From Acanthaster planci (Eukaryota > Echinodermata > Asteroidea > Valvatida > Acanthasteridae), in assembly GCF_001949145.1 (NCBI RefSeq), contig NW_019091362.1, positions 8,889,472 through 8,953,471 of the forward strand: 64,000 nucleotides of DNA. Reading direction: 5' to 3'. The translations under genes were made by a program, and so were the position numbers. The notes under the pieces were generated by a model, which saw nothing but the letters and a program-made list of their open reading frames with translations, was not told the origin of the DNA and made no database searches. Position 1 is the first letter of the stretch. Every line of letters starts with the position of its first letter. Below, piece after piece: positions 28,101-43,100 of the stretch.

Positions 28101-31100
28101 AATATGTACCAAATTTCTTCAAACCTAAGTGGAGAACCTAACCTCACCTATTTGGATGGGAAAAACTGCCTCAGAGAAAAAGACTTTATGTAGGATTTTC
28201 CAAAACCTCAATTCCATGAATCTGGAAGTGAGTGGTTTTGAAACCATAGAACATAAAATTTACCAGGCCAGGCAGCCAAGACTGAACCTAGCCAACTCGA
28301 CCAGTTCTCCGCTGACTCAAAGCCAGGTGCACCATGCTGAACAATCTACCAGAGCCTGCCATGTACAACTTCCTGTTTTTGGCTCCCTCGATAAGAGGAC
28401 AGGATGGATTTTTTACTGGCGAGCTTTTCTGTGGACACACCTGCTTTTCCTGCAAACAACATTTTTCAATTTCCACATGAATGGGGGACTTGGGCTGGGT
28501 GATCGAAGGCACTCTTTTTTTTCTATTTCTTCTTCTTTAGGGAGGTTGCCTGGTAACCATGCAATTTGGCATTGGTTGAAGAAAACAGATGGAAATGAAA
28601 GGTGGCGGATGTGTGCTACATACATGTACATGTGCTCTTAACTTTGAGGAATATTCTTGTTGTGTATCACGATGACAAAACAGTCACTTGGCAAGTGTAC
28701 TATGATTCCTGAACAGCAATTATTGCAAATTACCTAATACTGCACATCTTTACCAAATTCATTATCAATTATTATCAGTTCTTCACTGATATTGCATTTC
28801 TTTGAAAAATGGAGGAAAAAAAACACCGTTTCATGAACATTAATTCCAATTTCCTGCAAAATTTAAGTATAATTTTAAAAGCTGACCGTTAATACATATA
28901 CATGTAGCTGGACCACTTTTCTGTATGGCTGGCTCAAGTAAATGTTTCATTGCTACCAAAGCAATGTACTCCTTGCATCCTGGATACTTGCGCAGCCTGT
29001 GATTTCACTGCTTCAAATTTAGTGCTGTGGCTCAACTCGCGCACGACATCAGTGCAGGACTGTCGTAAATGAAGTGCCGGGGTGATATTAGGATCTAGGG
29101 AATAACTACGACCTGACACGCTTCACAAACATGCTCAATGAATGGAAAATGAAAAATACCAGAACAGGGGTGGAAATCCTTAACTTGCTCACTGGGGGCT
29201 CCATGGAGAGCCCCAACTTCTCTGATGGAAGTCACTGCATTGTAAGCCTCTGTTCAAGATTTTTTTTCCACTCTGTGGCCTATGAATGGGTATATCATAA
29301 AGTTTACCACTAGCCTCCTCTATATGTATCATATTATCTTTACATCACTAAAAGGGGATGGGCCATGTAGGAATAAATTGACGTTACATGATACTTTTCA
29401 ACGGTCTTATATACAATAAGTTGGATTAGCCCCTCATTTATGTCATTAAATCAGCAAACATTGGCATTTCCTGTGTGCTTCTTTCAGTCTCCCCCCCCTC
29501 AGGCAGCAGACAAATCTTAGGACAAAGGACAGACTTAACTTTCCAGACCAGAATGCATAGTTCCGGCAAGATCAGTCCGTGCAAGAATAATAATTGCTCT
29601 CAGCTCTGGCACGTAGTCAGGTATATAACTCGTATGTGTCAAGTCAACAACACTTGGTCTTGTTTCCTATGCCCTTCTCTTAACATGGGGCAGAGTTATC
29701 GGACAACTAACTTGACACGTCGCATTCATTTTGTTTCACATCGTGTCGTACACATGCAATAATTTCTATCGTGAATTGTGAATTTCGAAAGAATGCCGAT
29801 AAACTGTGTTAATGTGTTGTCGGTTTTGTGACGTCTTTTCAGAGAGACAATGTTTATATTGGTGCATGAAAGAATCATTACCAAGTCAGTGTTTTGTAGT
29901 CGATCCTCTAGGCCACTGCCATACCCGTGGCCAACAGCCTCGAGTTGTAAAATCTCTTCCTGAGTGTATTCTGGTTCGAACTGATAAGGCAATTATTTCT
30001 TATGCCTCATCAGCTCCTTCAATGTCTCTTTCTTCGTCAAATAAATAAGACGAACATGACAACTGATCACTGTCATGATCGGAAAAAGCATGGAATTATC
30101 GTCGCTTGAGTCTGACATGATGGCAAGCTAATGCTAACGCTACTGCATTGTACATGTCGACACGTCGTTGCGTAACAGTAAACAGTCACCGGATAAAGGA
30201 CCTCATCCTATGATGTCACAATTCTTGGGAATTTCTTCAGACAACTTTCGGTACCCGATGGCTGTTGTTTAGCTTTTGCTCCAAGAAAAGCGTGAAATAG
30301 GGTTGTGAAAACTATAATTTTTAACATATTTCCGTGCATTTTGAAATTATGCAGATGTGTTTTCTTGTTACATGTATTTTGTTTTATGTCTTGATACATG
30401 TTTTATAAGAAATCTTCCCAGCACGGTCTATCCCCTTTAAATCAGAATTTCAATTTGAGCGGCAATATTGATAATGACAAAATACTAAAATTTACATCGT
30501 GAAAAGTGCATTATTCAGTATGGTGTCAGATTTTGTTGCAAGGAGGTAGTGCCTTTACACAACAAGCAGCTCAAAACAATAAATACTCCAAATAAATGAC
30601 AGTTAGCATCCACGGGAAGAACTGGGCCGTTTTCCAATACTCAACTCCGGCTCCGTCTCAGGCGTCACCTGTTTTTAACTAGCTGACTTTGAAGCTGTAA
30701 GCGCAGTAATTAGTCTAATAGTGCCACAAAACATCAAATAAGATGCAAGAAAGCCAGGAATTACAGTAATCCAATTTAATTTAAACGCTTCAGGCCCACA
30801 ATCGGGGATTAATTTTGGGAACGAAGCCTGAGACGGAGCCCAAGTCGAGCATTGGAAAAGGGCCCTAGATCCATGCTTGATGAAAAACTCGTACTGGTAC
30901 AGGTGCAATATTAAATGTACCATACATAAAAAAGATGTAAACCAAAACTGACAGAGATCATACATGTGCCCCAGTTTTAACAGCCAGGTCAATTTCAAGG
31001 ACTTTTACTTTAGGCTAACCTCCAACTCCATTTTCCAAAAGGGTGGAAAATGACTAACAACATCAACAGGGAGTTAGCTGGAAAAGGTCAACACTTGTTT

Positions 31101-34100
31101 GTTGTCGCAACGAAGTTGAAGTCAACATTCTGAGGACTCCCCGGAAGGAAGCCCCTTCCTTGGATCCATATGCCATCACTAAAACAACAACCCGCTCCAG
31201 CTGAATAACAACTCACTTTTCAGAGTCAGTTTCTTCAAATTCACTCATGTACTTTGAGTGGGCAAAGGCCAATAAATTTAGCTATATACCCTTGCATGCA
31301 GTGTCTCAGGAAATTTCAATAGATAAGCTGAATCATTGCCTTAGATGAATATGACCACAGTGCAGTTTTTTTTTTCTTTTTTTTTTTGGTGTAATGCTAT
31401 CAGTGTGAGTCGGTTGTAACCAACAGACTTACAAAATGAATGACTTGAGGAGCATGTATGAAACATGCACCATGACATTGGAATGCACTTCAGCCTTTTC
31501 TTTTTCTTTTAATTATTTTGTAAAGAAATCTATATAATCTACTGATTTGGCTCTGTTTTGAGAAGAACCCCTCCGTTCCAGTGGTCCAAGCCTACCACTG
31601 TATCTCTACCAGCATCAAGGGTACCAAATGACTGTGTGAAGAAAAGCACGTCCACCACATGGTTAGGCTGCATGCAATACTCCCGAAACACCTGTCACAC
31701 GACAGCTGCCAAGACATGACAGAGTGTAGCAACCGCATCCAAACGAAAGTCTGGACTTTACGAGCGCCTATAATCTCCGAACTCCTGAGAGGAAGGGAAT
31801 CCTCCTCATAATCCTGATGCCAATTTGACTACTAGCTGCAGCATTCCTTCTGAATGCCTGACAGACCTGGAGAAGTCTTCTGCTTCACACAAGTTCACAA
31901 TTACCCTTCACCATCGATCTTCAAGCTGGTGAAATATTAGAGTTATCTACATGTACAGTAGGTGTGAGGAGAGTGGTTTAAGTGTGGGTGGGCAGGGCTT
32001 ACAGGCATACGCCCCTTATAAGCTCCTACTACGCATCCCTACTGTGGCTTCCTTTCGTAAACAGCAATATCACGTTGCCAACGGCAGCCAGTTACACCCC
32101 AGGGCCCTCTTTCCCAAGATGATGATGACTCCCTCCACGATAAGAGTGTTCTCCAGAAGTCAAGCATTCTTCAGTGGATGTCTATAAACAGTTTGCTAAT
32201 ACATACCAAATCTTATTGCTTAATGTACCGCGTCTAATTGAAGCCCTCTATCTGATATTTGACAAGTGACTGTGCATATTTACGATTGGTCATTCGACAG
32301 CTCACCCGATTTAGACTGTACAGCTCCTCCAGATTGGCTTGCATTTCTTCACACCTCTTAGCTTTCTGAAAAACCAACAAAAGACAAGGAATCGTTGTTG
32401 ACAACTGCACCACCTCATTCAGAGTCCAACCTGGTGCTTCAAACTGCCGTTTAGCAAATGGGAAGACCTCGAGGGGGATAATTGCAGTGGTTTCTATGGG
32501 TCTGCATTTCAAAACATTTCTCTTCTCTACACAGCTTTTTGAGTATGGATTTGCTGTCCGATATTTCATTAGCTCAGACCTGTCAGTTTGACCTCCCAAA
32601 ATTGCACAACAATAAAAGCACCAAGGGGATTTCTTAAACATTAAGGTAAACATTCTAATTTTAACTTGTGGGCAATAAATGTAATATATATATGTAATCT
32701 CATGAAAGCCAGATTGAATAGTGAAGCTTTTCCCATATAAAATAGTAGGACGAGATAAACCACATTTAAACTAATAGATAGTTATGCACAATGGCAAAGT
32801 ACAAACAAATCGGCAGTGTAAACAGTCAGAAAGAAAGTCAATTAAAACATCAAAGGTATTAAGGGCAGACATTATTTTGTACCTCTGCCAATTCTGCATT
32901 CTTGACCTCCAGATGCGTCTCAGTCTCTTCGCTTCGGTGCTGAATTTCAAGGGAAAAAAGGAGCGATTCATGGTACATGCACGTACAAATTATTAACTTT
33001 GTCGCTAATGCAGTACTTCATTTAATTAAACTTAAAGCATTTGGAAGGTATGTTGGACCATACATTGGTCTAAAATGAACAAATAAGCATAAGAAAACAC
33101 TGAACAATATGTTCAGCTGTGCTTGTCAACAGACTGAACATGAAAGAATTTAAGGTAACTGTAATCTGCATCCTGGCAGCGGCAACAAACTTTATTATCT
33201 TTCGTCATTTTACATGATGATGATCGTTGATTAAAACCAACCGTCTTGACTGTTAATGCTCTTTAGAAATGTCAGAATGAAAGTACATGTACCTTGTATT
33301 CCTGGAGGACAATCTGTAATCGGCGGTGTTCCTCTTGCATGGAGTCTGCGTCGGCTAAAGAAATGCTCAGCTGTTGAATCAATCAATGAAAATTTACTCC
33401 ACACTCAGCGCCACTTGTTGTGCCCTCATTTTCAAACACTCAGGCTCACCACTATCAGGTGCTTCATTAACCCCAGCAGTCCTCAAGCCTTCACCTGTTG
33501 GAGCTGAGGTTTGAGGACTGCTAAGATTAATAAATTACCTCTTCATTGAGACATATTCAGATTGACATTTATTTGCGTTGGGGGGAGGGAAATTTTTTTT
33601 TTGTAAACTCTAGAAAATTTCAAAGGAGGAGGCATGGATTTTTATATAATGATGCTTTAAGAATGTTCTTATGTTTCATTGGATTCAACTCATAAAAATG
33701 TAAAGGGAAAAAGTCGAAAAACGAAACAAATTCCAGATATTATAGAACACACTACTGTTGAACCCTGGCTATTTCTTATGTGCCCAACTAGCTGTCATTA
33801 CAGACACTACAATGAATGAGAAGCTCCATGGATGATATACCTCCTCATCACAAATATCTTCTAAGTGATGAGTTCTTTTTTTTTTCCCTTTAATGTTTTA
33901 ATTGGCCAACGTTTTTTTCCTCAAAAAAGAGGAGGTTTGCTTTTGATCACATCTAATGATCCCAGGAATATTATTTACCAGTGGAAAGAAATTCTAAAAC
34001 ATGTAAAACCAAAATTCCAAATATTTGTGAACGCACGTCTGAATTCTGAAGCATAACGAAGTTGAATGCTGGCAAAGCGGCATCACAAAATTGTGGACAA

Positions 34101-37100
34101 CAATATCAAACGTACCTGTTCCTCCACAGCTTGCAATTTGGTCTCCAGTGCTTGTTTCTTGTTGGCCTGAAATTAAATTCAACAATTCTCAGGTGGCACT
34201 GTGAACTCTTTCAAGAACTTTTTTGTCAAAGAAATCTCTGGGAAGTCTTTCAAAGACAGAAAGGAACTTCTGAATGGTAACTACCCCCTCTTGCTCATCA
34301 AACTTGGCAGTCTTTACCATCTCCCAGATAATGATGGCGTGCAAAGGCTTTGTCTAAGGATGAATCTTTATTGACACACACACACACGCCATTCTGCTCA
34401 CTTTAGAGTTACAATTTTGTTGTCCGTTTTTTAGTCTGCTGTAAAGGAAAGAAAGGTCTGTTTTACCTCTGCCTGAAGGTCGACCAATTTTTCATCGAGT
34501 TTACGTTTGTCCTTCTCCTGGTTTAGGGGAAAAAATCACACCATAAGGAACTTTCCAAATTTGTATACATTGTGTTTGTAATAAAACGCTTATTAAACGA
34601 CAGAGAATGTAAGCCTTGTAAGCCTGCACATTTCATGGGCAGGGAGAAATTTTGGTAGAAAAATTGCTGCGTCAAAGTCCCAGGGTAGCAGGATGCCTGC
34701 ATCTGTTTAGACATCACAATGCATGCATGGGGGGAGAGGGCAGGGTGGCTCATTACATCAGCATGACTTCCTTTGTAAATTAAACACCACTTCAAGTCTG
34801 GAGGGTGCTAATCCATTCCATAGACACCCAACCCCACAACCTACCACTGTTGGATTTTTTTCAAACCTCTCTGCAGTTTGAGTGTGAATCCTGTGGCCCA
34901 TGTGTACATGTACATGCAAGTTGCAAAGTAATAGAATTCATAATAAGGTACCAGGTACATTTAATTATTAGCGCATTAAAGTTTTAATTAGGTTGGTTAT
35001 GGTTTTTGTGTGAACCCACAAGGCAGCTTAAAGTGTTTAAAGTTTAGGGGGCCAGCTGCTCTTGCTGAGAGTATGCCAAGCTACAGTGCCGGTAGTTAGA
35101 AAAAAAATGAATAAACCTTACTAATAAGGCAATGTTGTATCAATTGATATAGAGCATTCTGAACTTTTATCTGAACTCTCTGCCACATGACAAACCTTGA
35201 CCCAGACCTGGCTTGTCCCTTAAAATACATGTAGCTTTTGCAAATAGAATAAATCAACTGCAAGATGAGAAGAATACTACCGGCCAAGCACATATTTATT
35301 CCAATTCATAAATACTTTTTTTACTAAGAGAGTTGAAAGAGTCCATACATGATAGATTTCAAATGATTTTGTTCCAGAATTTTACTTTCATTTTCCCAAG
35401 CTTCCCTGTCCATTTTACGGTAAATTCCTTGTGCAAGCTGTCCAAACAAATCTCCTTATACAGGCAATTCCATGAAGAAGTGGACAAAGTTAAAAAATGG
35501 AAATTTAACATAACTTCAGAACTAAAAATGTCACAACCCCAAATGTGATGTCAAATCAAAGAGAACTCGAATATCTTTTATATGAGTGGTGTATCATTGA
35601 GATTTGATTCAATTGAGTGCTTTTTGGGGTGTTAAAAATCTGTTTGGGGGCAATAATCATTGATATTTTGCACCCATGTTGGCACAGTGCTTTGATGTGG
35701 TAAACGTGCTAAGATTTTTGGTTATTACTTAAAAGTGATTAGAGAAATTCAGAAATGATATCTGTCAAAAACATTTTTTATTCAGTAATCAATTGAAGAA
35801 ATACAGGTGCCATGTTTTCATTATCCCACATGTTTTATTCCTGTCCATTTTTGTAACATAACTAACCAAAATTAAATGTCAAATTACACATCACAAAACA
35901 AGAGACACCAAATTTCCAAATGGCTGTGTTAGGGAACCTGTTAAGATGTATTGATGGTTCCAATATGGAGAACTAATCCCAACAAATGACGATGTGGGAT
36001 CCCAAACTGTCATGCAACAGTTCTTAAAATGTAACGAAACTAATCATGGAATTGCCCATATGGACTTGGCGCGCGCGTAAAGAGCCACGTGCACACAGAC
36101 TCTTGACCAATCAAAATCAATTGAAATATCTCGTATCCAGGTGCCAGCGCGTGATTTACACAGCAGGCATTATCACTTCTCAGCCGGTATTATAACATGT
36201 TAACACACAGTCAAGTTGCAAGTTGTTGAATAGGGAAACCGTCTGAGGTATTTACAAATAAGCATTAATTTGAGTTTGTCTTTAAGCTGCAGTGACTCTT
36301 CCAGCATGACTTTCATTATGAGTAAGTAGTCGCCTTTTTCAGAATTTCAAAAGAACTTTTGGCGGGAAAACTAGATTTGTACCGTCAACAATATAAACAA
36401 ATTATCACACAATACAGGCGATTCACAATAGTGAGCCTCCAAGAGTTTGCAATGCGTTGGCCCATCAGAGAGTACGAAATCTGTCGACCTAATTGTTGTT
36501 TGGAAAGAGTCAACAGATTTCGCGCGTTGTGCTTTGTCAATGCATTGCAAACTCTTGGAGGTGCACTACTGTAAATCACCCATTTTGAAAAAAATTAATA
36601 AAGCTGTTGTTTAAATATCAATTTGGAGTGACAAAGTGAAGAGCTGCCTATTACAACATTAAATATCTCATACCAAGTGTACATTAATGTAAACAATGTA
36701 ATTTCAAGTAATGACATAGGAAAAACTTGGACAACCTTAATTAATTTAATTTCCCTCCACAAACCTGGTCAAGTATGGTAAGCTTCCATGAAATGCATCT
36801 AGCTAGAGAGAAGTCCTATTTAATTCTGATCACTGCTGTGGCTTGCCAGAATCCTCAATGTCATGATGAAGAACCTTAATCCCAGTGGTTACAAATGAAA
36901 GTCTCTCTTGTATCCTCATTGGGAAAATGTCTGCAGGATTATTCCCGCAATGATCTCAACAGGTGTGCGTGCACGTGAAAGTCTGCAAAACACGTCAGAC
37001 TTTAACACGCAAGCAAACATTCTTGGTAAGAAGGAAATCGGTTGCTTAGCGAAACCATCACAGTTTTAGACTTGGTTTGCTCTGTTGTTGCTGTGAGCTT

Positions 37101-40100
37101 TGAAATGGCCAATTCAAAGCACAAGCTAGTTTGCTGTCATCAGTTGAGCAAACATTTCAAAGCACACTCACGTTTTTTTTGTCTGCTAGATCCTTCTTAC
37201 ATTTAAAAAAAATGACTTCTTAGCCTTTACTAGAGTATTTTGGCAGTAGATACTTGACAATGACAATCTCTGCATTTCTTTTAAGGGCACAGCTACCTAC
37301 AGCTGCAGTATATCCAACAGAATTTCAAAGAAACTCACAAACTCAATTTACATTCCTCTGATTTACAGATCCAAAAGCAGTTGTTTCCATAAAAAAATAA
37401 CACCCAAAGCCCCCATCCCATAAAATGAGTGGTGAGAAGGGCTGATGGCGACTAGTTTTAATGCCAAGAATTCCAAACACTGAAAAAAAACTAAGAACTC
37501 AACATACCAGTTGTGCATGCTTCTTCTGCCATTCCTTGTTAGTCAACTTCAATTCTTCGTTTTCATCTCGAATAGATTGGCTCCGGTTCCACGCTTGCTG
37601 TAAGCTTGGATAGGATATGTCAAACCAACAATACACACTTTAGCACTGCTCCCATTTAAAGATGTTTCCAAAGTGAGCAAAGCTCTTTTATAATCCCACT
37701 ACATCTTACATCAGACATTTGGCTTGAAAGATTACAGTTAACTACCAATTAAGCATCTTTATTCATATATTCAAATCAGATATTAGAATATGCAACTACT
37801 TCAAAAGTTAAAGTGTATCTTGTGGGTGACTTTCCAATTAGGTTTTGCAAGAGGACATGGGAGGTACAAACAGGGGGGCAGAGGAAACTTGGATGAAATC
37901 CCTGTCTACCTTTTCAGCTCTCCTTTCAGTGTGTCAATTTGTGACATCAGCTGCTCGTTGGCTTCATCTGTTGTCTCTATCTGCATTTGCAGCTTCATGT
38001 TATGTTCTGTCAGTTTGCGGATCTGAAACTGCAGGTCCTCGATCCGGTTCTGCAAGTCGGCCATGTCACTGTAAAATGGACAAACAAGCAAATTTAAATG
38101 GTTTGTTTCATTATTCAACTGAAATGAGGGATGGCAAGAGCTTGTTGCAACTTCCGTTCGAAATGCCAAATAAAAATATCAAAATACTTTCAAAACAAAA
38201 CGATGCATTAACCCCCCCCCGAAAAAAATGAAAAGGTCAATAGAACAGCTGATAAACCTACCGCAAAGTGGTTACTGTCTGATGAGAACTGGCTTAATAA
38301 AGCTTAAAAGTACAACTCACTTTTACTAGCAGAATCTTCCTCAGGGAAAAAGCAATAATGACAGAAAATACCAGACTGCATAATATCCTGATGCAGCATT
38401 GGCCACTGGCCAAGTACTATGCTGCACCAAACTAGGTGCCAGCAGCCTGATTTCTTTCAAAGTGGTCAAAGTTTAAGATGCAGTTAGCAAAGTTATAATT
38501 ACAAAGCATTTCATAGTCTGTGAGACCCATGCATGCACACGCATATATACAATGCTACCCCAAGACCCTGCACTAACAAGGTCCTATACTCACGGCTGAA
38601 CATGTCTCATTCAAACCAAAACTAATCTGTCAGCAATTACACACGCTGCTTCCCTCTCTACGTACAGGCAAGTAAGAAACATATTAATGACTACACACAA
38701 AGCAACCCTGAGCTGCACTTACGGTGCGGAGTCGCCGCCCTCGGCCTCCAGACTCCCATAGCTGCATGCAGACAGGTCTAACGGAGCATCCAACAGTCCT
38801 GGGTGGCACAGTCAATGAGACAGATAGTGCATGGGATCACGGAAGGGGGGAGAAAGACTTGATTGAAACAGGAAATTGGGACTTCCCTTCTGTGTGGCCC
38901 AAATAGGACATCTGGGCAAGGTCTTACAAGCTAAACCTTGTGTTTTTTTTTTTAAATTCTTGTCCATCACGGGCAGACCGCTGAACCAGACGCAAACTAC
39001 ATGCGGGTCACGGAAAAGCGTGCCGGTGAATGAATCTGCCGTGAGGGACTGTAGTTCCAAATAGAGTAGATAATTTAAAGCATGTTTTAGTATCCTTGGG
39101 GTTATCAACTTTAAAAAGGACGATAAAGAAATACTAGAGCTGGTAAACAGAATAAAGAGGGCATCAAATGAGAAGGTAAGGGGTAACAAGTGGGTGAGTT
39201 AGACATTCATACTACTGCATGGGAATAACAGCACAACTTTCTTATTAAATGTAACAGGTAGGGTAAGCATGCAGCAACAGTTAGTTGAGTTTAAAAATCT
39301 GGGCAAAAGGCTGTCTGGATGTCAGATCTTGTAATCTCACAAAATTCTTTGAAAATCTTTCCTTACCACTGAAAAGATGCAAGTTCTCAGTATGTCTTGT
39401 TTTCCATTGTGCCCTGCTCCCAGTTAGAGGTGTGGAAACTGCAGGGTGGCCAAGAAATAGGGCAACGAAAATGTCAGCAAATTGGCTCCTTTAGACAGTG
39501 TATTGAAATAAAGGTGCAGTTAGCTTCAACCACGAAGCAATAGTTGTAAACCAATTATGAATAAATTCAGAAGTCACAAATGGCAGGGACGCACAAAGAA
39601 AGGCAATGACTTCTTTGAAAAGGGTCACAGAAGTCACAGACCTCACCGTGGCTTGTCCATGACCCCACCGATGGTTCATTGTTTGGCAAGGAGGAAGCGT
39701 TGCCAGGGTCGCAGACAGCAACAGCCGCAGTGTGTGTCACGATGACGAACATGTGCATGTGCATGTGCATCTGCGATAGTTTGCAGTGTTACTGCAAGTA
39801 GCCCCGCAACCCTGACTGTGCGTCATTTGGTCCACGAGGCTCGGGCTATTTCTGGCGCATACTTCATCTGAGTTTTGCAAGCATGCAGCACTAAGCACAT
39901 TTTCCCCCATGATCGATGACGCAGAAATGCGACTTTCATTTTTATCATGAGGGTGCGAAGTTCAATCCCTAACTGCACCTGTTCCAGATGATGTAGTTCA
40001 ATGTACATGAAGGGAAAACATGAATGCCCATCACCCTCTAAAAATAAGCTCTCCACTTAAAAGCACATTCTGCATTGAGTTCACTTTTCATGTGTTCATC

Positions 40101-43100
40101 ACAGGTGCTGTTTTCACACAGCAAAGCATTTTTTGTTGCCTGAAAACCACGATATATAAGATCTGTGTGTGAGCCATGCCAGTTATGCTTGCCATAAAAT
40201 GACACCAAAGCCAGGCTATAATCCATGCAAGCATAATGAAACACAGAGAGCATTACCAAACAGTCTCCATGACACAGAGTCATATGGAAATGCTTCATCG
40301 CAACTGATACAACCACGGAAAAAGACAATCGGCAAACGAGCAACTTTACAGACTGTTCGAGAGAAGGCCCTTTCAAATACACACCCACACATGGCAAGAA
40401 AACAATGATGTCTGGTTTACATGTAGGTAATACCAATTTTCCCATTCTTTGATTGTTTAAAATGACACCGCATTGTTACAATCTAAATGACCCTAAACAA
40501 AACACACTGAACTGAATTAGTAGTCTGACATTAAGAGGCGTTGTAACCACCACAAAAGAATTTTTATTCGCAAAGATTCAGAGTTTCAGAAGACATTTTA
40601 TTAAAATGTTTTTGTGGAATGACATCATGCACTGTCTCTTTTACAACTGCCTGTATCTTGACATCTCATGTGCTATCCCCAATCATTACAACCACATGGA
40701 AACTATGATGCAATGTAGGCTTAACCAAGAGCTGGTGCTGTACATGCTCACTTCGAGCAAGCACGACACCTGCTACCGTATGTATAGCTGTATACTTAAG
40801 AGAAGCAACATCAGAGCACTGTATTCAATGTCCCCAAGCAATGTCAACTGACCATTGAGGTGATGGCCTGCACCTCCGTCTAGACTTCTCGTTTTCCAGT
40901 GGGGGGCAATGTCTGGGGTTGAAACCATCGGGACGGCGTTGCTGCTGTCTGCTCTCCCATCCATGGCTCCACTTAAATCCATGCCCCTGGAGGCCATGCA
41001 GACAATGCAAGAAGGGCAAGTTCAAATCTACCTGTACTCAAGGCTTTTTTTTTTTAAAACCTGGGATTCATCTCGATCTTCAGCTTTGTCCAGCATGGTC
41101 TCCACAATCAGTCTCAAACATTCATTGTAAGAACTCAAAGGAAATTCTTCATATACCGGTACATCAGATCAGAGGAACAGATGTTTTATATAAATGAAAG
41201 AGCTCCACAGAGCTTAATAGTCTCAACTTGGTTGATTAAACTAATAAAAAGACACGAAGCTGAAGATGGAAATGGGTTTGAGGAATTTAAGTCTGAAAAC
41301 CATTGATTGATTTTCCTTATGCATGGAACCAGTGACCACAACTGTAAAAAGGGTACTGTTTAGAATAGATTCTTTTGACAATATTGCTCTTAGCAGCAGA
41401 ATGTACTGAAGCCACAACACTTCCAAATGGCTAACTAGAATACCATGCATGAACAGTGAGTATACACCAATTTGTCGCACAGACACTTTCCAAAATACCG
41501 AGGGGAAGCAGTCCAATGCAAGCATTCATGATGTAGGAAGGCAAGCCTAATTGTTGTTTATAGTCATAATCACAGCCGAGTTCACAACATCAAGCCATAC
41601 AGGTACCAGCAGACAATTAACGTGCCAAGCTCAGTCCCTGTCATCACCTGGAAGCGCACAGTAAAAACTTCACGAGTGTTGCTAGGACATACATGTGTGA
41701 GGCACAGGTGAAAGACTGTCCTAACTTTTTGTAAAGTAGCGCCATTCAGATATGAAAACACACTTTAAATACCACTCTTGATTTTCTATGGAGTTGAAAT
41801 TTTTGGAAGCTTCTGACCACCATAGGAAGACAGTGCTCTTTAACATTTTTGACATATTCTGCTCACATTGGCTTTTTTCCCATATTCAATAGTTTCATAC
41901 AAAATCTTTCTTAGCATGGTTACCTTTTTTGGAATACTTATATGTACATGTAACTTCCCTTGTGATGAATATTAAACCAGACTTTCTTGTACTATTTTGG
42001 ATTGATCAAAATTATCATGATGATCCATGGCATTGAAGCAGACTTGAACTGGTGTACAAATACTCTACATACAGTGTACATGTAAACGGTACCCTGTGGC
42101 CAATAGCTACAGCTGATAAGGAATGATCTATTCAAAGAACAGATTCATGGCATGGGCTTAAGGGCTGTCTGATTTCTAATTTTAGAAGCCAAAAAAATTT
42201 GATAATTTTGTGTAAAGTGAACACCACACACATAATAACCATTGGAAAATTTCTTCTCTACACAGGAAAGTTACACTTAATCATAACCCATTTAGAAAGG
42301 AAATTTTTTATTTTGCTCAAAATTTTCAAACCAAAATCCAACTCCACATGCTCTTGAGGCTGGTTTTGAAGTGATTTACCAAATTATGAACTGAAATGGA
42401 GGTTGAAGTCATCCAAACCAGCTGGTGTCCCACCTGAGACCAAAGTATAAGAAAGACTTGCCTTTGATTCTGCACATTCTTGATCCACTGGGATATTCTG
42501 TTCTGGTAAGTAGGCAGGTCAATCTCTAGATCCAGTCCTGTTGGGTCCAGCTGTAGCGCCAACTCATCAATGTCCCTGCCAGACTACAATGGCAGAGAGG
42601 GAAATCTATGAATGATACTGCATTCACTTTTGTCTCAGAATCAGCATCCGTTAGCATGCCTGGGTGTATTTTATGGGAGGGGGGTGGAAGGTTATCAGGA
42701 CAGTGTAAATCGTAGTCCCTTGAAGATATCTTTCAGCAGGTGAAAATGAGCAAGGTCTAACATAATGGAAGTATATGTATCTGTGAGAAATATGCCTCAT
42801 AAATAAAACACACACACATACAGTAATAATTAGGCTTTGTCACCATGGCAATGTGGCTTAGTCTCAAATTAACAAGTGCTATCTACATGTAAATACACAT
42901 GTACCACTCGAAGAAATAACATAAATTCCACACAGAACTGAGAAGTACATATAAGAGACAACGTTTGCCACCCGTATTTGATAGATCACGTACTGCCCCT
43001 CCAGCGCTCAGGAAATTATAAACGAAACATTATTTTACCAATCCTTCTTGAGAATATTCAGCATTGACTCTCTTCAAGCATGATTTGATTGATCGATCAA

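Larger units (their letters stand above)
13361..32305. other. 18.9-kb intron between exons 11 and 12
   Basis: The largest intron. It carries the SINE copies at 15.1 and 27.6 kb, the SINE body at 27.2 kb, the triple motif at 23.04 kb, the unrecognised open frame at 23.6-23.9 kb and the MITE at 30.6 kb. Nothing recognised in 15.3-23.0, 24.0-27.1 or 28.0-30.6 kb. Confidence 0.6.

Noticed and set aside
28129-28641. 170-codon plus-strand open frame
   Set aside because: Starts at GTG, mixed composition, no domain, and antisense frames are equally open.
36360-36580. Paired open frames on both strands around 36.4-36.6 kb
   Set aside because: They are the two sides of the palindromic fold-back element, which automatically gives mirror-image frames.
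41051-41130. ETMLDKAEDRDESQ stretch as an extra exon between exons 2 and 3
   Set aside because: The acceptor (aatgaatgtttgag) lacks a pyrimidine tract, and exons 2 and 3 already join in phase by splitting one arginine codon.
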